Origin: Orthonyx spaldingii | Taxonomy: Eukaryota; Chordata; Aves; Passeriformes; Orthonychidae | Length of the DNA: 64,000 nucleotides | Reading direction: 5' to 3' | Assembly: GCA_013397795.1 (NCBI GenBank) | Contig: VZTJ01000294.1 | Location: forward strand, 4,717,143-4,781,142 | Shown here: one piece after another, positions 12,801 to 27,800 of the stretch | Layout: each line of letters starts with the position of its first letter | Position numbering within the stretch: position 1 is the first letter of the stretch | The notes under the pieces: model-generated | The model's database searches: none | Seen by the model: only the letters and a program-made list of their open reading frames with translations | Told to the model about the DNA's origin: nothing | Made by a program: the position numbers and the translations under genes

Positions 12801-15800
12801 AGAAGCTAGGGGAAAAACAGAATCACAAATTCTCTCTTTTTAAGGTCAGAGGCATCTTTAACATAATTTTGGGCATTTTGGGGGCTTTAAGTTGTGATAC
12901 TGTGAGTATGTTTTTACTGCTGTGTATTGTGCCTGAGGGAAAAATTGGGACTCTATGGCTGATTTCTTGGCACTTTTCAATCCTCTCTGCACTTTTAAAG
13001 CAACTGAGTCTGGCCTGGTTGTTTCTGCCAGGAATTCCCCCAGAAAGGCTGAGAGGTATAACTGTCCCTAGACATTGTTTACACAGGCTTATGCACTAGG
13101 GTGTGTTACGGATGGAGAGAAATTGATCTGTTATTTGTCAAATAAGAATTTGTGGGCCAGCAACACCCATAGTTACATTTAAACAAAACTTGGAAACAGA
13201 CCCGAAGTAAATTAGCTGTTGGAAAAGGACCAAAATATTTTCATACCCTTCCTTGTCTACTTGTTCTTCATTTTGTGAAAATTGTGGGATTTATCCTATT
13301 ATTTTATGACGTTTTATGCTACATGTAGTTGTCATTACTAATCCTGGTATTCATTACTTTCTGTTATAACTATTATCTTTGAATATTGCTAATTTGATCT
13401 TCAGCGTACAGACAGCAGTTGAAATATTATTTCAAACAAATAGGATTTTTAAGAACAATGATTACAGAGATCTTTCAGAGATCCAAATCCGGGATTGAGT
13501 CTGTCAGAAGAGAATAGGTTTAATTGTATTTAATCATGGAAATGAAACTTTCTTCCAGAGACTGCAATCTGGCATAGTTAAAAGTTGTATCTTTATTGTG
13601 TCAGCAGATGGCAATGTGTAGCTGTTAAACAATGTTACTTAGTGCTATGGTGTTTATTGTTACCTTAAATTAAGAGAGAAAAAGTTTTGTGTTTGTTTGT
13701 TCAGCTAAAAAACCCCTTACATGTTCCTAGGTATAACTTTGGTTCTTTTGACCAACAATACTCATCTGAGTGAATTCTGCAATGACATCTGTATTTAACC
13801 TTGAAAACAGAGCTATGTAATATGGCATCTTAAATCTAAAAAGTTTCTCTTCGAAGTAATGCTCTCAACTGAGATAATGCCTTGCTTTTCAAAAGCTTTT
13901 AAAACTGTTTGGTCATCGCCGAGACTGACAAATCTTCAAATGCTTGTTCAAACTTGAGTGTAATAATGTATTTGTTCGGTGTAGTGCTGTGTTTGAGCTT
14001 CTGTATTTGGAAATAATAGGGGCAGGCAAATCCAATCAGTGCTGCCTTATTTCCTTCACTCAGGAGTGGTTAGAAGTGTGGGAAAAGAACTTGTTTGATG
14101 TTTCAGTTTCATTTCAGGCTTCTAAATGAAACACGGTCCTTCTGAGGTACTAATAAAATACAAGAGATGGGTGGGAGTGAGATTTTTTTTTTCTTTTCCC
14201 TCAAAAAAATGTTCTGTGTGTGCATTGTTTGGAAATGAATGTTTTTTTCCTGTTGCGCTGGAGTATAAAATGAAACAAGTGTATAAACTCATCTTTTTGT
14301 TATTTCCAGTAATTGTGGTGATGGTGGTGTGTTAGGCACCTCACAGAGAAACAAGCTTTTATAGCAATTTCTCAGGTTTTAAACTATTACATAGCATGGG
14401 ATGCTGTAGATTTGCAGATTTTTATCTTAGGTACAGCTGTAGCAGATTTTGCAGAACTGAGGTATATTTTTTTCTAATATTGCCTTAGGGTTTGGTTATT
14501 GTATCATTTGCACAGGCACTTTTTGCTGGCTCAGAGTTTTGTGGATGAAGCAACAGCAGCACTGGGCATTGGCAGAACAGAATTAGTCTCATAATCTGAA
14601 ATTACACAAAAACCCATCTCATTTTCCTCCCCTTTTTCATAATTTCAAAATACCTTTGTTGTTCAGAGCTGCCTACATGTAGTCCTAAAAATGTTATGGG
14701 TCCAATTTCCATAAATTTCTGTAATTATTGATTCTCATATGCAGATAGATATTGTGGCTGTTTTTAAAAAGCACAATGTTTTTGTCATTTCCACATCCTG
14801 ATTGCTCATTCCCACTTCTGTATCTGAAAGTACAACTTGTGTTGCTTTCTCTAGAGAACAGAAATCACTGTTTGTGTAACATAAAATACATTTTCTGTTT
14901 CTCTCTCCCTCTCAGTCCTTCACTTGACAATTGTTATTTCCATTTTGATGAGTCCCTACTATTCTGAGTAGAAGATTTATGAGCCTCTCTCATTTTCCTT
15001 TTGGATATAGGCAGCTTGAAAAACATGAGATAAGAAAAAGAAGTTGAAGCTCTGGTAATATGTCAGTGATTAAATCTCAGTGTTCATAAATAGTTTCTCC
15101 TTCATTCTTACACTACAGAAAAGACCTAGTGAACCAATGGGGAATTTTTAACATGCCTTTACTTCACTGCCAGCAATTGCTGTGATTTCCCAGTTTATGA
15201 TTTTATTATGCTTTAGACTTGAGGAGAGGGCAGCTTGTAATAGGTGAAAATTGTTCAAGTGCAATCCCTATTTTACAGCAGCCAGCTTATTCAAACACCA
15301 ACTAGATTATATTTTTTTGGTTCTTTTTAAAGTATCATGGTGTGGTGACTTCCATTGCAGTATCCGAAACTATTTTCACCTCAGTTTAATAAACCTTAGT
15401 ATGTATTATTATGGCTATGGGATTATTTACATGAATCATATACTGTCCAATTAAAGGACCTTAGAAACAATGTTAGAAAACAGTGCCCTCCATAACCTAC
15501 CCAATACAGGCAGACGTTACATTTGAAATTCCGTCTTGGAATTTTGTCTTGCTAAGTATCTTTGTTACGGTTTTGCTCACCTTGTCATAACCTCATAGGA
15601 CAGAGCTGTAGTTTATATCTGTTCTTGCTGTTTTGTAAAACAAAGTCATATGCCAGCTGGAAGCATCTCAGACCCTGAAAGTCTCAAATACTCAATTTAA
15701 CTGGATTTCTTGGTTCACTGGATAAGGCTTAATATTAGTTGGGATTTCTTTCATCAGTGATCTCAGCAGGCGTGATCTCCTCATTTATTTTGTCCATTCA

Positions 15801-18800
15801 GCTCTGGTCTAGGGCTGCTTTGCTGGTCTCAGAGAAGGTGAAGAAACTGCAAACATGAGGAAAAAACCAGTTCGTTCAAGTAAAGTATAAAATTGAAATC
15901 AATACTGTGTAATATGTTCAGTGATAACCTGATGATTAATGTGGGATTTCTTCTCCTCTAACAGGAGGAGGAGAAAAAATTAATCTGTTGAATATTTTGA
16001 GCAATTTTGTTTATTTTGTTAGCATCAAATGTTTTTTCTCTCACTGCCTCCACTTCTATTTCAGGTGCTTAGAACACACATATTGCCTCTGACTAATGTA
16101 GCATTTAACAAATCTGGTTCCCGGTAAGTTGCTTTCAAAGTCAAAGTACATAATCATTAATTGAAGTTTTGTACTTTTAAATTAAATGGTAAGGAAATTT
16201 CAGTGCTCTTATCTTGCTGCAAAAAGAATTCAGCTCTGCTGCTTATAATCAGCAACAGGCATAAGTGGGGATTATATTTCAGGCCTCTGTGGGAAAACCA
16301 ATGGGAGATGCAAAAAAGCAGCAGGTGATATTCAATTTATGTAATTTTTTTCTTCCACAGCCATAGTCTGTTGACAACTACCATAGTACAGAAAGAATCA
16401 CCTTTATGACAATAAACTAAACATTGCTAAAAGCTAAATGAGTCTTTTACATAAACTCATTTGGGAGTTTTCACTGTATGAAAGTGTAGCTTTCATGTTA
16501 ATTGATTTCACTGTGGACATATGTCTTATCATTTTTTCCTTCGTGTCTTAAAAGAGGCAGATTGCTTTTTAGTTGAAATACATTGAAGATTAGAAAAAAA
16601 GTGTTTTTATGAATAATATGTTTTTAAAAAAGAAGAGGAACCTCTATGGTCATTAATCTGTAGTTTTGAAAGAAAGAGGAGATTTAGGGTCTGAGACAAT
16701 GCTAACTGAAATCTGTGGAAATAAATCATTTGGCTATGCACTGGCACCAGTAAGATATTTGCTGTGTTCAGAAATTAATTTCTCTTTGCTTTAGCTTTAT
16801 CACTGGAAGCTATGATAGAACCTGCAAAGTGTGGGATACAGCTTCGGGAGAAGAGCTGCATTCACTGAAGGGACACGGAAACGTTGTCTATGCTATAGCT
16901 TTCAATAACCCCTATGGGTAAATAAATTTCTTCTGAGATTCTTCATAATTGATAATGGTGTTTTTTTGCAAATACTCTAACACAAAATAGACTATTTCAA
17001 ATTGAAAGAGTTCAGCTATAGCTAATCACTGTGGGATGACACAGTCATTATTTGTACAAGAGATCCATTCAAACATGTTTTCTGCTCTAATTTTTAAAAG
17101 AAAATGTAGAAAATATAACCACAAATTTAATTAGGTATTCAGTCTTGAAAAAAATATAAATGAGTCAGTTGAATATATTGAAACACAGTTTATGTCAGTA
17201 ATATCTGCATGACAGATTGTGTTCTGAATGTTAATCATTCTCTTCTGCCTCCATGTAGTTGTATGTGATGTGAGATATAAATACTTATGGCAATCTGTGT
17301 TGCTTCAGTTAAGGAGAAAGAAGTGGATTTCTCCATTTGCCATTACACATTCAATATTATTTAGGACATGATTTAGAAATGTCACAGTTTTTGAGTAATT
17401 TCTGTAAAATCCACAAGGTGCTGCTGTGTGAACATCAGATATTAATTTTTGCACCTTTTGTTTTCTTCAGTAATTGTTTGCCCTAGGTTGGAATTGCCAC
17501 CTGTTAGGTGAAGGGTTAGCTACTGAAGTTTCACTGTCATTTGCTTCCTGAGGAAGCTGTCATGTGTGAGAAAACCATTTTGTTTTTCTGTAAAGTCAGA
17601 TACATTAATTCCTCTTTTTCTGTTGAATCACATTACTATCAGATGTCCTATTTATCACTTAAACAATTCACAGTCAATATCAAGAAATATATGTTAAAAG
17701 ATTTGTTCTTACACTATTTGAAACTTCATCTCTTTCTTCTATATGAAAAGGAAAACTTAGACCCTGCTATGTCAATGTCTTATATTCTGATATTATTCTT
17801 TACTTTAGAAAAGCATTTAATGAAGTTCATTTATATACCTTGGTGAAACTGATGACAAAAATCTGTGCAAAGATAAATAACTAGGCTGTAAAATAAAAGT
17901 GGAGAAGCAACATACAGCAAGACAAAACCTGATGAGAACCTTGAACTACTTTTGCATTAAAAATTTGATAAAAAGAACTTGTGTTCTGCTAATCTTTAGG
18001 TTTTGATACAGTCCCTTGGTACATTTTCTGGGTACTTCACTTTAGTCTTGCTCTAACTGCAGATGATCACAACACTTCCACTGACTTCAGTGGGAGTAGA
18101 GTTCAGCTTCTGGAATTTGGGTGAACTGCATTTATAATTGTTGCTAAACAGATGGTATCTGATGAAATGATATAACTTCTTAATAAATCTGTAGTACAGC
18201 ACAACATCATCCCTAAAGTAGGTTAGTCATCAGTTATGAACACTTCTGTGCTAGTAGATAGGCACAGTAGCTCTCTTAGAAACTCATTGTGTCTGCTAAT
18301 TTTTTGCCGTACTGTAACTTGTGTTTGTGAAATCCTGCTGCAGGATCTCATAGTGTGGCAGCAAGCACCAAAGTGCATGGGAGCTTCCATGGCTGGGTGT
18401 TATTCCTCTGGATTGTGCTGTCTCTGGAGTCAGAGGGCTTTTCTAAATAGAAAATGACAGGATCTTTTTTTTCCCATTTAGTGACAAGATTGCCACTGGA
18501 TCTTTTGATAAAACCTGCAAACTGTGGAGTACAGAAACAGGAAAATGTTATCATACCTTCAGAGGACATAGCGCAGAAATAGTGAGTAGTGATGTGTGCT
18601 TATTCCTTTATGTTTCCTCCCACCATTGTTGATGCCTGTGAGTTCCAACTGCCTGTGAGCTCCCACTGGAAGGCACAGTTATTGTGGTACAACTATTCAT
18701 ACATCTAGATATTCGTAACATTTCTGCACTGCAAGGGAAGATAGCCTGACAGTTCTTGAGATAGAATAAACCCTCATACACAGTTTGAAATTATATTTCT

Positions 18801-21800
18801 ATTTTTACTTTATTCCAGTTTCCCTTGTTTGCTAAATATTAAAACATGGAATAATACCATAGCAATTGGAATTTTCAGTTTATTGTACATACTTTTGACC
18901 TGATTAAATATCATGTTTTTCTAGCCATCTTGCATTGCCTCTTATATTTGCAGAACTAAGTACATGAGAACATCATTTCTTGTGTTGTTGTGTTTCACAC
19001 AGATCTGTACTTCGTGTACAGAACCAATTGGAGCGGTAGAAGAATGAATTTCTGAAATGTGAAGTGTGTTAACTGGGAATATGTGGGATGCTGAATGTCA
19101 AAGATCTATGAAATTAAAACAGTTTAAGCTTAAAAATGCTTGGTTTCCTCTCCAATGCACTAGGATCCCTATCAGTGACAGCAAGTACCTTGATGCACAA
19201 ATTTTGATTTAAAAGATCAGGGAAAAGACGCTAAAACTCTGACTTTCAATGATGAGGGGATTTTTTGGGATTTTTTAAAAATAGCTATGCAATCACTGTT
19301 CAACAAAATGTTGCTGGAAATTGTTTCTGAAAAAAAATAATTGGAATTTAATTGTGGATTGAGAAGCCTTAAGTAGAACAAGAAAATGGTGGTTTACAAT
19401 ATTGGAATTTGGGGTTTATTTGGGTGTGTTTTTGATTCTCTGGATACTTTGAAAGAGTTACCCATTACAATGGAGAATGTGTTTGCTTATTGAGAAAGGC
19501 TGCAGTGATTTTGCTTCCACAAATCAGTTAGGTAAATGTTTAAAGGCCTCTCCATTTTTTTCTGACTTCTGTAAGGGTTAGATTAGACACAGAGTGTTAT
19601 GAGTTGTGCTAGCAAGTAATTAGTAGAAGATAATTTCCCGCAAAAAATGATGTGTTTCTCTGAATCAGACCTGTTTCCGAAAGGCCATTATTGCATCTGA
19701 TACGTTGCTGGCAAGGGCATGCCCGTAGTTATTCAGTATGAAAAAACTGAGCTACTGTTTTCCTTTTTTCATGGCACCTCCTATTCTTTATTTGCGGAGC
19801 AGTCATACTGAATAATTACAGAGAATGGGAGGATGACTACATGATTTTTTAATGTGAAAAATGAATTAAAGTAGTCAATGAGTTTTTGTTCTTGCTTTTT
19901 CTTAAATATGATGTTGTGGTGGTGCCCTCGGCAAATGACATAGATAATGACACCTGATAGGGTACGAGTGCACAGAGTGTGTGTGTGGGTACACAGTACT
20001 GTTTGGGTGATCTTTGCCCCAGTCTCATCAAATATGAGAGGAAAACTACCAAATGATGGTGCTAGGGAGGACTGTCAGACTGAACAGGATTTCAAAGAGA
20101 ATTTTGAAATAAAGGAAACAAAGCATGTGCTTGCAAGGAGTCCATTTGATTTGAGTACTTATCCAGAGTTATATGGAAAGGATTTTTTACTGTTCTAGTG
20201 AGCTATTGGAAGAACTCTGCAAGTTTTCTGTATGCCACAAAATATTATAAGACCTGTGTCTTATTTAAAAATATTAATCCTGACCCTTGTTTTATTTTTT
20301 AAGAAAATATATATAAATTGACTCCTTTAAACTTTTTCTATCCAATGTTTCTTGCTACAGGTATGTTTATCATTTAATCCTCAGAGCACACTGTTGGCAA
20401 CTGGAAGCATGGATACCACTGCCAAATTATGGAATCTAGAGAAAGGAGAAGAAGTAGCCACTTTAAGTGTATGTTTGCATTGCTCATGTTTTTAAAGGTG
20501 TTCCTTGCTGTCTTCCTTTTGCAGCTGAGAGAAGTAGCTGTAACCATCACAATTGTTTCAAACCTTGCAGTTTCTTCTACCAGGTGGTCCCATAGTGACT
20601 GCAGTTACAAAACAGAATAGGAAAACTTGAGGGAATGAGAAAGTTGTGGTACTTTATAAGTCCTATTTATCAAAAGACAGATTTTCTCTTTTAAGTGACA
20701 TTACTGCTGTAGATTAGAATGCCTTCCATCACTTGTTAAAACCTGCTGCTCTGCTGTCAGTTGTGACCTGCTCTGTATGGATCTTCTTCCTGTAAACATG
20801 AGCAAAGGACAGCCTTCCAGTTATGTCTAGATTGTCATCTCTCTTTGCCCTTCATGGCTTGCTGGCATTCCCCAGGGTCAGGTTGGCCTCAGCTGTTTCA
20901 GTGCATTTCTCTCATATAAATTCTAAGTAATTTGTAGTGAATAAGCTTCCTGCTTAAGTGGTGTGCCTGAATTTTTGCAGTTGTTGGGATATTGACTGTT
21001 CCACAGTCAGGTAGATCTTTCTGTCAAAATTGTCATATACTGGACAAGACAGTAAATAAAATAGTGATGAGTTATGGAAGGATTATGCTGCTGAAAAAAG
21101 ACTACATATTAAACTATATTAACAGAAAAGTCATAATTTGTATTCTCATACTTCTTTTTAAAAATTCTCTCAGGGGCACTCAGCAGAAATTATTGCTCTG
21201 TCTTTCAACACCGCTGGAGACAGGATCATCACTGGCTCCTTTGACCATACAGTAGCAGTATGGGATGTTGGCACTGGCAGGTACTAAAGCACTAATAAAT
21301 ACAATTTTAGTATGCATTTTTTCAGGACAAATTAAATAGACAATGTTGAGCTACAAATTACAGACCTTGTATTTCATTTAGAGTATATGTTCCTTCATCT
21401 TGTAATTTGTTACTTCTGTTCCCTTTGTTCTTCTGAAAAGGAGTGCTGCTCATGAAATGCTTTTGTATGTGTTCTTTGTTTTAAATTTCTATCTTATGAG
21501 CACTAAAGAGGCAGAAAGAATGGACAGATCCTGTGCTCGTTCCTGGTAAATTCTCCAAACAGGAAAGTATTTTACCAACGTGGAAACTCATGACTTGCAA
21601 AGTGTCTAGGATTTCTAGACTGTTTAAGTAGAAAGAAAGTATATTTTATGTTATAGAAATTTAGTCTGGTTATGGTGTATTTTTCCTTCTCACAATCCTT
21701 TGTCAGTATAAATTTCAAAATGTGTCTCTTCTGACTGTAGAGAACAAAGTATCTTGATTAAGATGCCAAAAAACAATGATGTAGTACCTAAATATGAATG

Positions 21801-24800
21801 GGTATAATACTGACAAATCCACTTGTTTTTTTCAATGGGAGACTCAGTATAAGTACGATAATAAAATGACCACCCTGATTATTGACAAAGTAATTTATGA
21901 AGATAACCGTTCTATTTTGTTTACAGGGGTCATGTCTTCTGTTTGTGAGAGCAAGGGGAATCGCTCTAAAATTTATATATAAAAGGAAACTGTGTATAGT
22001 GATATATTGGGGTAATAAACAATATGTAACACTTCAAAATAAGACTAACTGTGTGATTTATAAATAGTGTACACATAGTACATAATTTAAGGCACGATCA
22101 TATAAGCTTTGAGCTTATTCAACACCAACACTCATTCAGCAAATCGACCTTTGGATTCAATTTCATTCATCTTGGTGCTCTTGCAAGTATTTTTGTTTGA
22201 AAACAACTTTTCCCAGCTTATTGTCTGAGCCTACAGTGAAATCAAAGGCTGGGAATTTTCATGTTGCATTCTTTTTTCTAAGAAATCAATATGGACTTCA
22301 CATCAGGGCCACTACCAGGAAGTGGAGTATGAAGGAGAATGTTCTCATTTAAACACTGGCAGCTCTGGTGATTAACTAGTGGGCAATAGAATTGTTCCAA
22401 GGCCAGCAGTCAGCCTTTCAGATGGCACTTGGGCATGAATATGTTTAGGAATAATGGAACGTTGCAGTCAGAAAAACATGAGCAAATCATCATTTGCTGT
22501 AGACAGGTTCAGGTAGATTTGAAAAAATCTTCTAGATGAGGCTTTGCGTGCTTATTTTTCACCATGTAAAATACAAGAGAAGCACAACTTTCCAAATTTG
22601 AGTTTCTTCTAATTTTGCTGGCTGACCCTGGTGAGCATATGTGTTCCTGAGCTTCATTCTGGGTAGGTACGTCGAAAAGTATTTTTCTTCATAAAATACT
22701 ATGATTAAAAAGAAAAAAATGGTGAAGGGGGAAACATGCTTTTGTAATACAAGTCTGTATTTCCATGGCAGATCCAGTCAGTTGTAGTTTAGTTGAAGGT
22801 GCTGCCGAGCTTCATTTGGCAAATCAACAGCCTGTACCTGTACCTGGGGTCAGAAGTGCTGGACACCAGGGTGCCAACAGAGAAGCAGTTTCTTATTTGC
22901 AGTCGTGGTCAAAAACTAGAGCATCCATAGATCAAATTTCACTTGGAAACTGAAGGCTAAGGAATACTGTCATGACTAAAGCTGATTGTTTTAATTAAAT
23001 AACTTAAATGGAAATTTTTTATGGTACTTCATAAGCCTCTCTTCTGTGTGCTTTCTGTGTATCTGATGATGGTTTCTGTGAGATGTTCTCTACATTGCTG
23101 TTTATTCTGTTTATTGATCAGATTTTTATGTCAAAGCTTGAAGCCCAAGCCTTTTTGAGAATTGGAAGTTTAAGCTTTCAGCTTTTAAATTAAAACTTTT
23201 TTTCTGGATATTACTGGGTATTTTGGGCATTAGGATTTACACGAGCAGCAGTCTTGATGGCCAAGTAATATGTTTATAAAACTAAGTTTTGCTCAGTTAT
23301 CTGCTTGTTGATTTTTGGTTTTACTGTAAAAAAATCTACACAATTACAACAGTGTAGACCTCACAGCGTTAGAAAGTAAAAGGAGTAATTCTGTAAAATG
23401 CTGTGAATGTAATCAAGTTTCTTATCATAAACAAATAGAAAATTCAAATGCTCAGGAAATTGTCTTTGCTGTTCATTTAGCACATATATTAATTTAGCTA
23501 CCCTTATGTATCTTATGAAATGAATAAAAACATTTCAGTCACTTAAACTCATTTATTTGTTTTTCTAGTCATTAGTTTATCTGTTATTTACAGTGTGCTT
23601 CTATTTATGATGCAGTGATAATAGCATAGTGATAATAACCCAATTTGCAAATCCTTTAATACATGTATATCTCAATTAATCTTTTTTGGCTTTGTTGCCT
23701 TATAAGCTGTTAATTCTTAGGAAGCAGTATTGGCTAATTGTAACCTCTCTATTCAGATAAAGCTGAAGAATTTAATGGGACTTGTATTGCCAGTCTTGTG
23801 CAGCAAGAAGTTCAGGATTAATGAGGATTAGAAATCATATTTCAGTTGGGCTGTCATTTGCCTGTTATTTGGGAACATGCTCACATTAAGTACCTGATTA
23901 ACTTCCATTTGATCTTCAGTGGATTTTATAAAAGGTTTAGATTATATGGAGTCTTAAAGATGTACTGTTTACAGTTCATTGAAGTAGGATAATGGGAGAG
24001 TAACGTGGAAAAACTTGCTGTGTATGCGTAGCATATAGATGAATAAAGGAATCTGACTCTGGTACTGAAAACCATCACATTTTGCTGGAAATGCATTGGC
24101 TAAAATATTTTTGAAAGAGAAGGGAGGAATTTTCCACTTTATTCCTTACTGCCTCTTTTTGCCAAAGATAGAAAATGGAGTTGATATAGTACAAGAATCC
24201 AAAATGAGCTGTACCACTCCATTTAATTGCTTTAATGGTGAAGACTTGACACCTTAACTATACCATTTTCGAAACTTATAATTTGTATGTGTATATAAAA
24301 ATACACACTATAAATGTAAATGATTATTTTAAATTTTTTTTTGGTAGGATGTTACATACTTTAATAGGCCACCGAGGAGAGATTAGCAGTGCCCAGTTCA
24401 ACTGGGACTGTTCTCTCATTGTCACTGGATCAATGGACAAAACATGCATGGTAAGCAGGTTGAGTAGGTAGTGAATACAGCTACTTGACATATAAAATGT
24501 ATCTTTTTAAAATTGAGGAGCATTGTTTTAAAGTAGTACATATAATGAATTAGAGAATTTACAACTAAATGTAAAACCTATAATCTTACTTATTTCAGTG
24601 AACTCTAGTTAAGTCTTGTTTAATCAATACACTGAACTAAAAAATGTGTAAGACTTCATTGAACTAACTAAAGAGTGACATTATTGATTTGTATTCAGCT
24701 TTCATGTTAATATTACATGTCAGACATCAGAAAGGACCTCTGTGTTGCTTTATCAATCAGCTAGATATCTATAAAGTAAATCAGTCAAAAGAAGCAATCC

Positions 24801-27800
24801 AATGCCCTGTTTATGTGTGCAGCTGTGGAATGCTGTGACAGGGGCACACATAGCGACGCTGGCAGGGCACGGGAAGGAAGTGCTGGATGTGTGCTTCGAT
24901 TACGCCGGGCAGCGCATTGCTACTGCCTCTGCTGATGGTGAGTGAAGGGAGAAAGCACTGCTGTTAAAGCACTGTTACAGCACTGCTGGGAGAACTGCAA
25001 CTGCAGCAGGAAACACCTTTGTCCTTTCCCTTTGGCTCTGCTTTGAATGTAGCTTGATGAAGAGGAGTACTTGATTCAAAACTGCAGATCAAGCAATGTT
25101 TGTTTCATTACAGAAATTTGGCATTAAACTTTAAAAGTTTTCTCCAGTGAAAAAAGTTCTTATTTTTGTACTTTAATCAACTCAACATGTCTTTTCCCTT
25201 GAACTTCAAACTTTGAAGGACATATTTCACTTGTAGCTGGAAATACATTTTAAATGTGTAGGTAAATAGCTTTTGAGGGGTTTGATTTGGTGGATCAGAT
25301 TTAGGCTTAAATGAAAAATGTAGTTGGCATTTTACTGGTGGATTTGCTAGCAGGCTTTCCTAATGCACAGCAAGAGAATACACAATAAAGAGGTAGTGAA
25401 AGAAGCAATTTTGTTTTGTTATTGGTATGCAGAAGTTTTGCATGTTTATTATTTTTCTAGGAATCACAATAAACAGTCTTTTGTATTCACCTGCTCAGTT
25501 ATTTATATTATACTGCATAATGACAGTACCATATTAGTTTTAGATACACAATTCCAGAAACAGAATACCAAACTGGATGGGGAGGACTATTTGGATCTCT
25601 TTTCCTGTACTTGCTATATTAGGATAAAAGACAATGTAAAAAGTTTTCTGAAATGTAATCAATACCTTATTAAATATAATGACTAGATTATTAACATTAA
25701 TATCTGAAATATAATGAAAGCTTTCTAAATATATTGTACACACATTCTGAAATTACAGGCTTCAGTAGTCTGTGTTCTATGTGGGCTTCTGTATTCATAT
25801 TTTAGGAATTTTCCAGGAGAATCCATTTCTGGTCAGGAAAGGAAGTCAATGTTTTCCAACCAGATTACAGATTCTTTTTAACATACTTTACTCTTTGAAG
25901 GAAGCTCTGTGAAGTTTGCCTTCTATTTCTTCCAAAATTAAACATGAGGATGAGTTCCTTCTGACCTTATTGAAATGTTCTTACCGACATGCATGCTTAA
26001 ACATAACAATCACATATGACTCCTACTGAACAGGGTCAGCAAGAGTCTATAATGCAGAAACAAAACAGTGCATTGCAAGGCTAGAAGGGCATGAAGATGA
26101 AATTTCAAAGGTAAGTTGGGTGTGGTTTGCACCTTTTTTTATTTGACTATGTGTGATGTCCAATCCACCAGTTATTCCATGACATAGGAATACTTTTAAA
26201 GAATCTGGTGGGTTAATTAATTAATATTTAAGATTGATAAGTCTGGCTAAGAAATTATCTTTACTAAAAAGACATTCCTTTTGGCTAAAAGCTATCGGAC
26301 TATAATCATTTACCAATTCCCCACTTCTGAGCTAAGACAATACTGGGTGTGCTACTCCAGTAGGTTCCAAGAGCCACCTCTCTGTATTGTCACATCATTT
26401 ACCATTTGTCTCCTTAGAATGATGGCAGCTACTTAAGTCCATCCCTCCAAGGATGGACACCTGGCTTTATTGACATTGAAATGCCTGGTTTTCCATAGTG
26501 CTTTCCTTTTGCTGAAGCAGTTTATCAGCTGGGTCTGCACACCCACCTGGTAAAGAAGGAGGAGCAGAGAGGAAGATGCTTTCCGAGTGTTCCCTCAATG
26601 TGATCATTGTTAATAGAGCTCCTGTCTGACCTGCCCCAAACTATGCCTGTGTTATTCTGCTATTGGAGTTCCACATTCTCTGACAGGATAAGCACCAGGT
26701 TTTTACTCTCTGGTTGACATTTTAAGGCTGTTGCCTCTAAGGCTGTTACCTCACCCCTATTCCTTGCTTCTACCAGATGTGCTCCTCTTTACTCTTTTTC
26801 ATTTCTCTGCACACCTGATTTATGGAATGGAACAGAAAAAACAGACTTCTGTGGAAAAATACATGGAGAGTCTTATTTTCAAAAGTTCATCAGGGATTTG
26901 GTAGTACAAAGTCTGTTTCAAGAATCAAGTTGATCATGAGGAGTGTGCTCATGTGCTTTGCTAGAAGTCTTATCTGGCTCAATTTTGAACACCAAGGTTC
27001 TCTTTCAAATACATTTAGTTGCTTTCAACATTTTTCAAGCTTTGTTATTTATTGCTTGCAGCTTTTCATTATTCTTTCAAATAGATAGTTCTCTCTAGCT
27101 TCCAAGCTAGTGTGCTAAGTCTGTGCTGCTTTTTTAGGTGTATTTTGAGGTTACAATATTAATATTTTGAAACTAGGATGGTTCTTAATGAAAAAAAAAC
27201 TGTAAATGCTTTCATTCTATTGATCTATTATAATCATTTCACTGAGAGAATATTAAGTTCAGAAGGATTGGTCTTTTCTCAGTTACTACAGTCACTGCAA
27301 TATTTCACACTTGGTGTTGACCCACTGAGGACAGTCTGAAGCCCTGCTGCCAAGAGGGTGGGTTAGAAAGAGCTTCTATCAGGGGTCTTAGTGCCAGCAT
27401 GATTTCTGTGCTGGAAGAGAGAATCTGCTCCTCTGGGAGCACATGGAACAGGCCATGTATTTCTGTAGATATTCTGTGGGGATGTGACCACTTGGGAAAG
27501 TTGTTACTTGGAGACTGGATTTCTGGGCAGCAGACATTTTGCCCTCAGTGATTAAGCAATTTTGCATTATATAATAAACTGGTATTGTCCAGTTAGTGCT
27601 GGAAGAATGTACCTGATTATCTGGAAATCCATGCTGTTATGGCAGTGAATGTTTAACAAATATGAAGACTTACTATAAAATTGATTGCTTCCAATGCAAA
27701 TTCTGGTACTACAGAAATGTGTGTTATTTAATGTAGAACTCTTTAAAATATGTATACATTTTACACTGGAATAATGATACCATTTAAATAAAGTTGCTAC

